Source of the DNA: a bacterium
Lineage (GTDB): Bacteria > Bacillota > Clostridia > Lachnospirales > Lachnospiraceae
NCBI GenBank assembly: GCA_028724545.1
Contig: JAQYCU010000004.1
Span: forward strand, 41,436-105,435
DNA length: 64,000 bases
Direction: 5' to 3'
Shown: positions 63,872 to 64,000 of the stretch, piece after piece
Position numbering within the stretch: position 1 is the stretch's first letter
How the letters are laid out: each line of letters starts with the position of its first letter
Position numbers and translations under genes: made by a program
The notes under the pieces: model-generated
The model's database searches: none
Seen by the model: only the letters and a program-made list of their open reading frames with translations
Told to the model about the DNA's origin: nothing

Positions 63872-64000
63872 GATTCAGATACAGAGTGGTCTGGAGGCAA
63901 GACCGGTGGCTGTTCTTGTACAGGTGGCAAGTCAGTATTCCAGCAGCATTTATGTTGAGGTGGAGGACAAGAAGGTCAATGCCAAAAGTATCATGGGAAT
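63852..64000 (+). CDS. Crh-type HPr-like protein (partial, N-terminal part)
   Basis: The first 49 residues are present; the rest runs out of the window. MITKKIKIQ begins it, and SGLEARPVAVLVQVAS corresponds to the HPr segment GLHARPA with Glu in place of the PTS phosphorylation histidine. KSIMG, with the regulatory serine, is kept. This is the pattern of Crh, which acts with CcpA and not in sugar transport. AAAGGAGG at 63835-63842 lies inside whiA, and the start overlaps whiA by 20 bases. Confidence 0.85.
   Translation, partial: MITKKIKIQIQSGLEARPVAVLVQVASQYSSSIYVEVEDKKVNAKSIMG

Overview
The window is a chromosomal segment of a low-GC, Gram-positive, anaerobic, spore-forming and probably motile Firmicute, most likely a gut Lachnospiraceae. 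This rests on anaerobic ribonucleotide reductase and [FeFe]-hydrogenase maturation genes, spore genes (CotF-like coat protein, YyaC, WhiA), Firmicute regulation (T-box, CIRCE, Crh-type HPr), a CheD, and many polysaccharide and deoxyhexose enzymes. I cannot name the species from the sequence alone.

Layout. 0-4 kb: the end of nrdD, then a leucine T-box driving leuA and the tightly linked galT. 4-8 kb: small spore-coat-type genes, rhaD, an hsp20 gene under a CIRCE/HrcA operator, and a fluoride riboswitch in front of a cation/proton antiporter. 8-14.5 kb: cellobiose phosphorylase, a hydrogenase regulator plus hydG, a triplicated terminator, and an EAL-CBS-GGDEF protein. 14.5-19 kb: a PocR/chemotaxis-type sensor, a composite repeat element, nadB-nadC and a secreted GH5 endoglucanase. 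19-28 kb: xylulokinase, a fucose/arabinose-isomerase-like protein, divergent fucI, cheD and glycogen phosphorylase. 28-43 kb: mostly housekeeping genes (pfk, dnaX-ybaB-recR, yyaC, a LysM membrane protein, secA, prfB with its programmed frameshift, hom-apgM-lysC). 43-50 kb: tex, an arylsulfotransferase-like gene and cysD-cysNC. 50-53 kb: chrA and fucO. 53.5-59.9 kb: an accessory region with two paralogous secreted FnIII proteins, a PAPS-type sulfotransferase, a tRNA-Arg and two further composite repeat elements. 60-64 kb: glcK-murB-rapZ-whiA-crh.

How the genes fit together. GH5 endoglucanase and GH94 cellobiose phosphorylase form an extracellular-to-intracellular cellodextrin route feeding glucokinase, phosphofructokinase and glycogen phosphorylase. 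FucI, RhaD and FucO cover deoxyhexose breakdown to 1,2-propanediol. CysD and CysNC make PAPS, and two sulfotransferase-type proteins occur in the window, so the activated sulfate may be used for sulfation.

The most unusual content is a family of composite intergenic elements at 15.4-15.9, 55.25-55.83 and 59.19-59.81 kb. Each joins a ~147-bp palindrome (A) to a 149-bp palindrome (B) through a variable spacer. The outer arms of the palindromes differ between copies but the differences are compensated, so pairing is retained, while an inner core is nearly invariant. The two types share a CGCTCTCGCT motif. I do not recognise the family.
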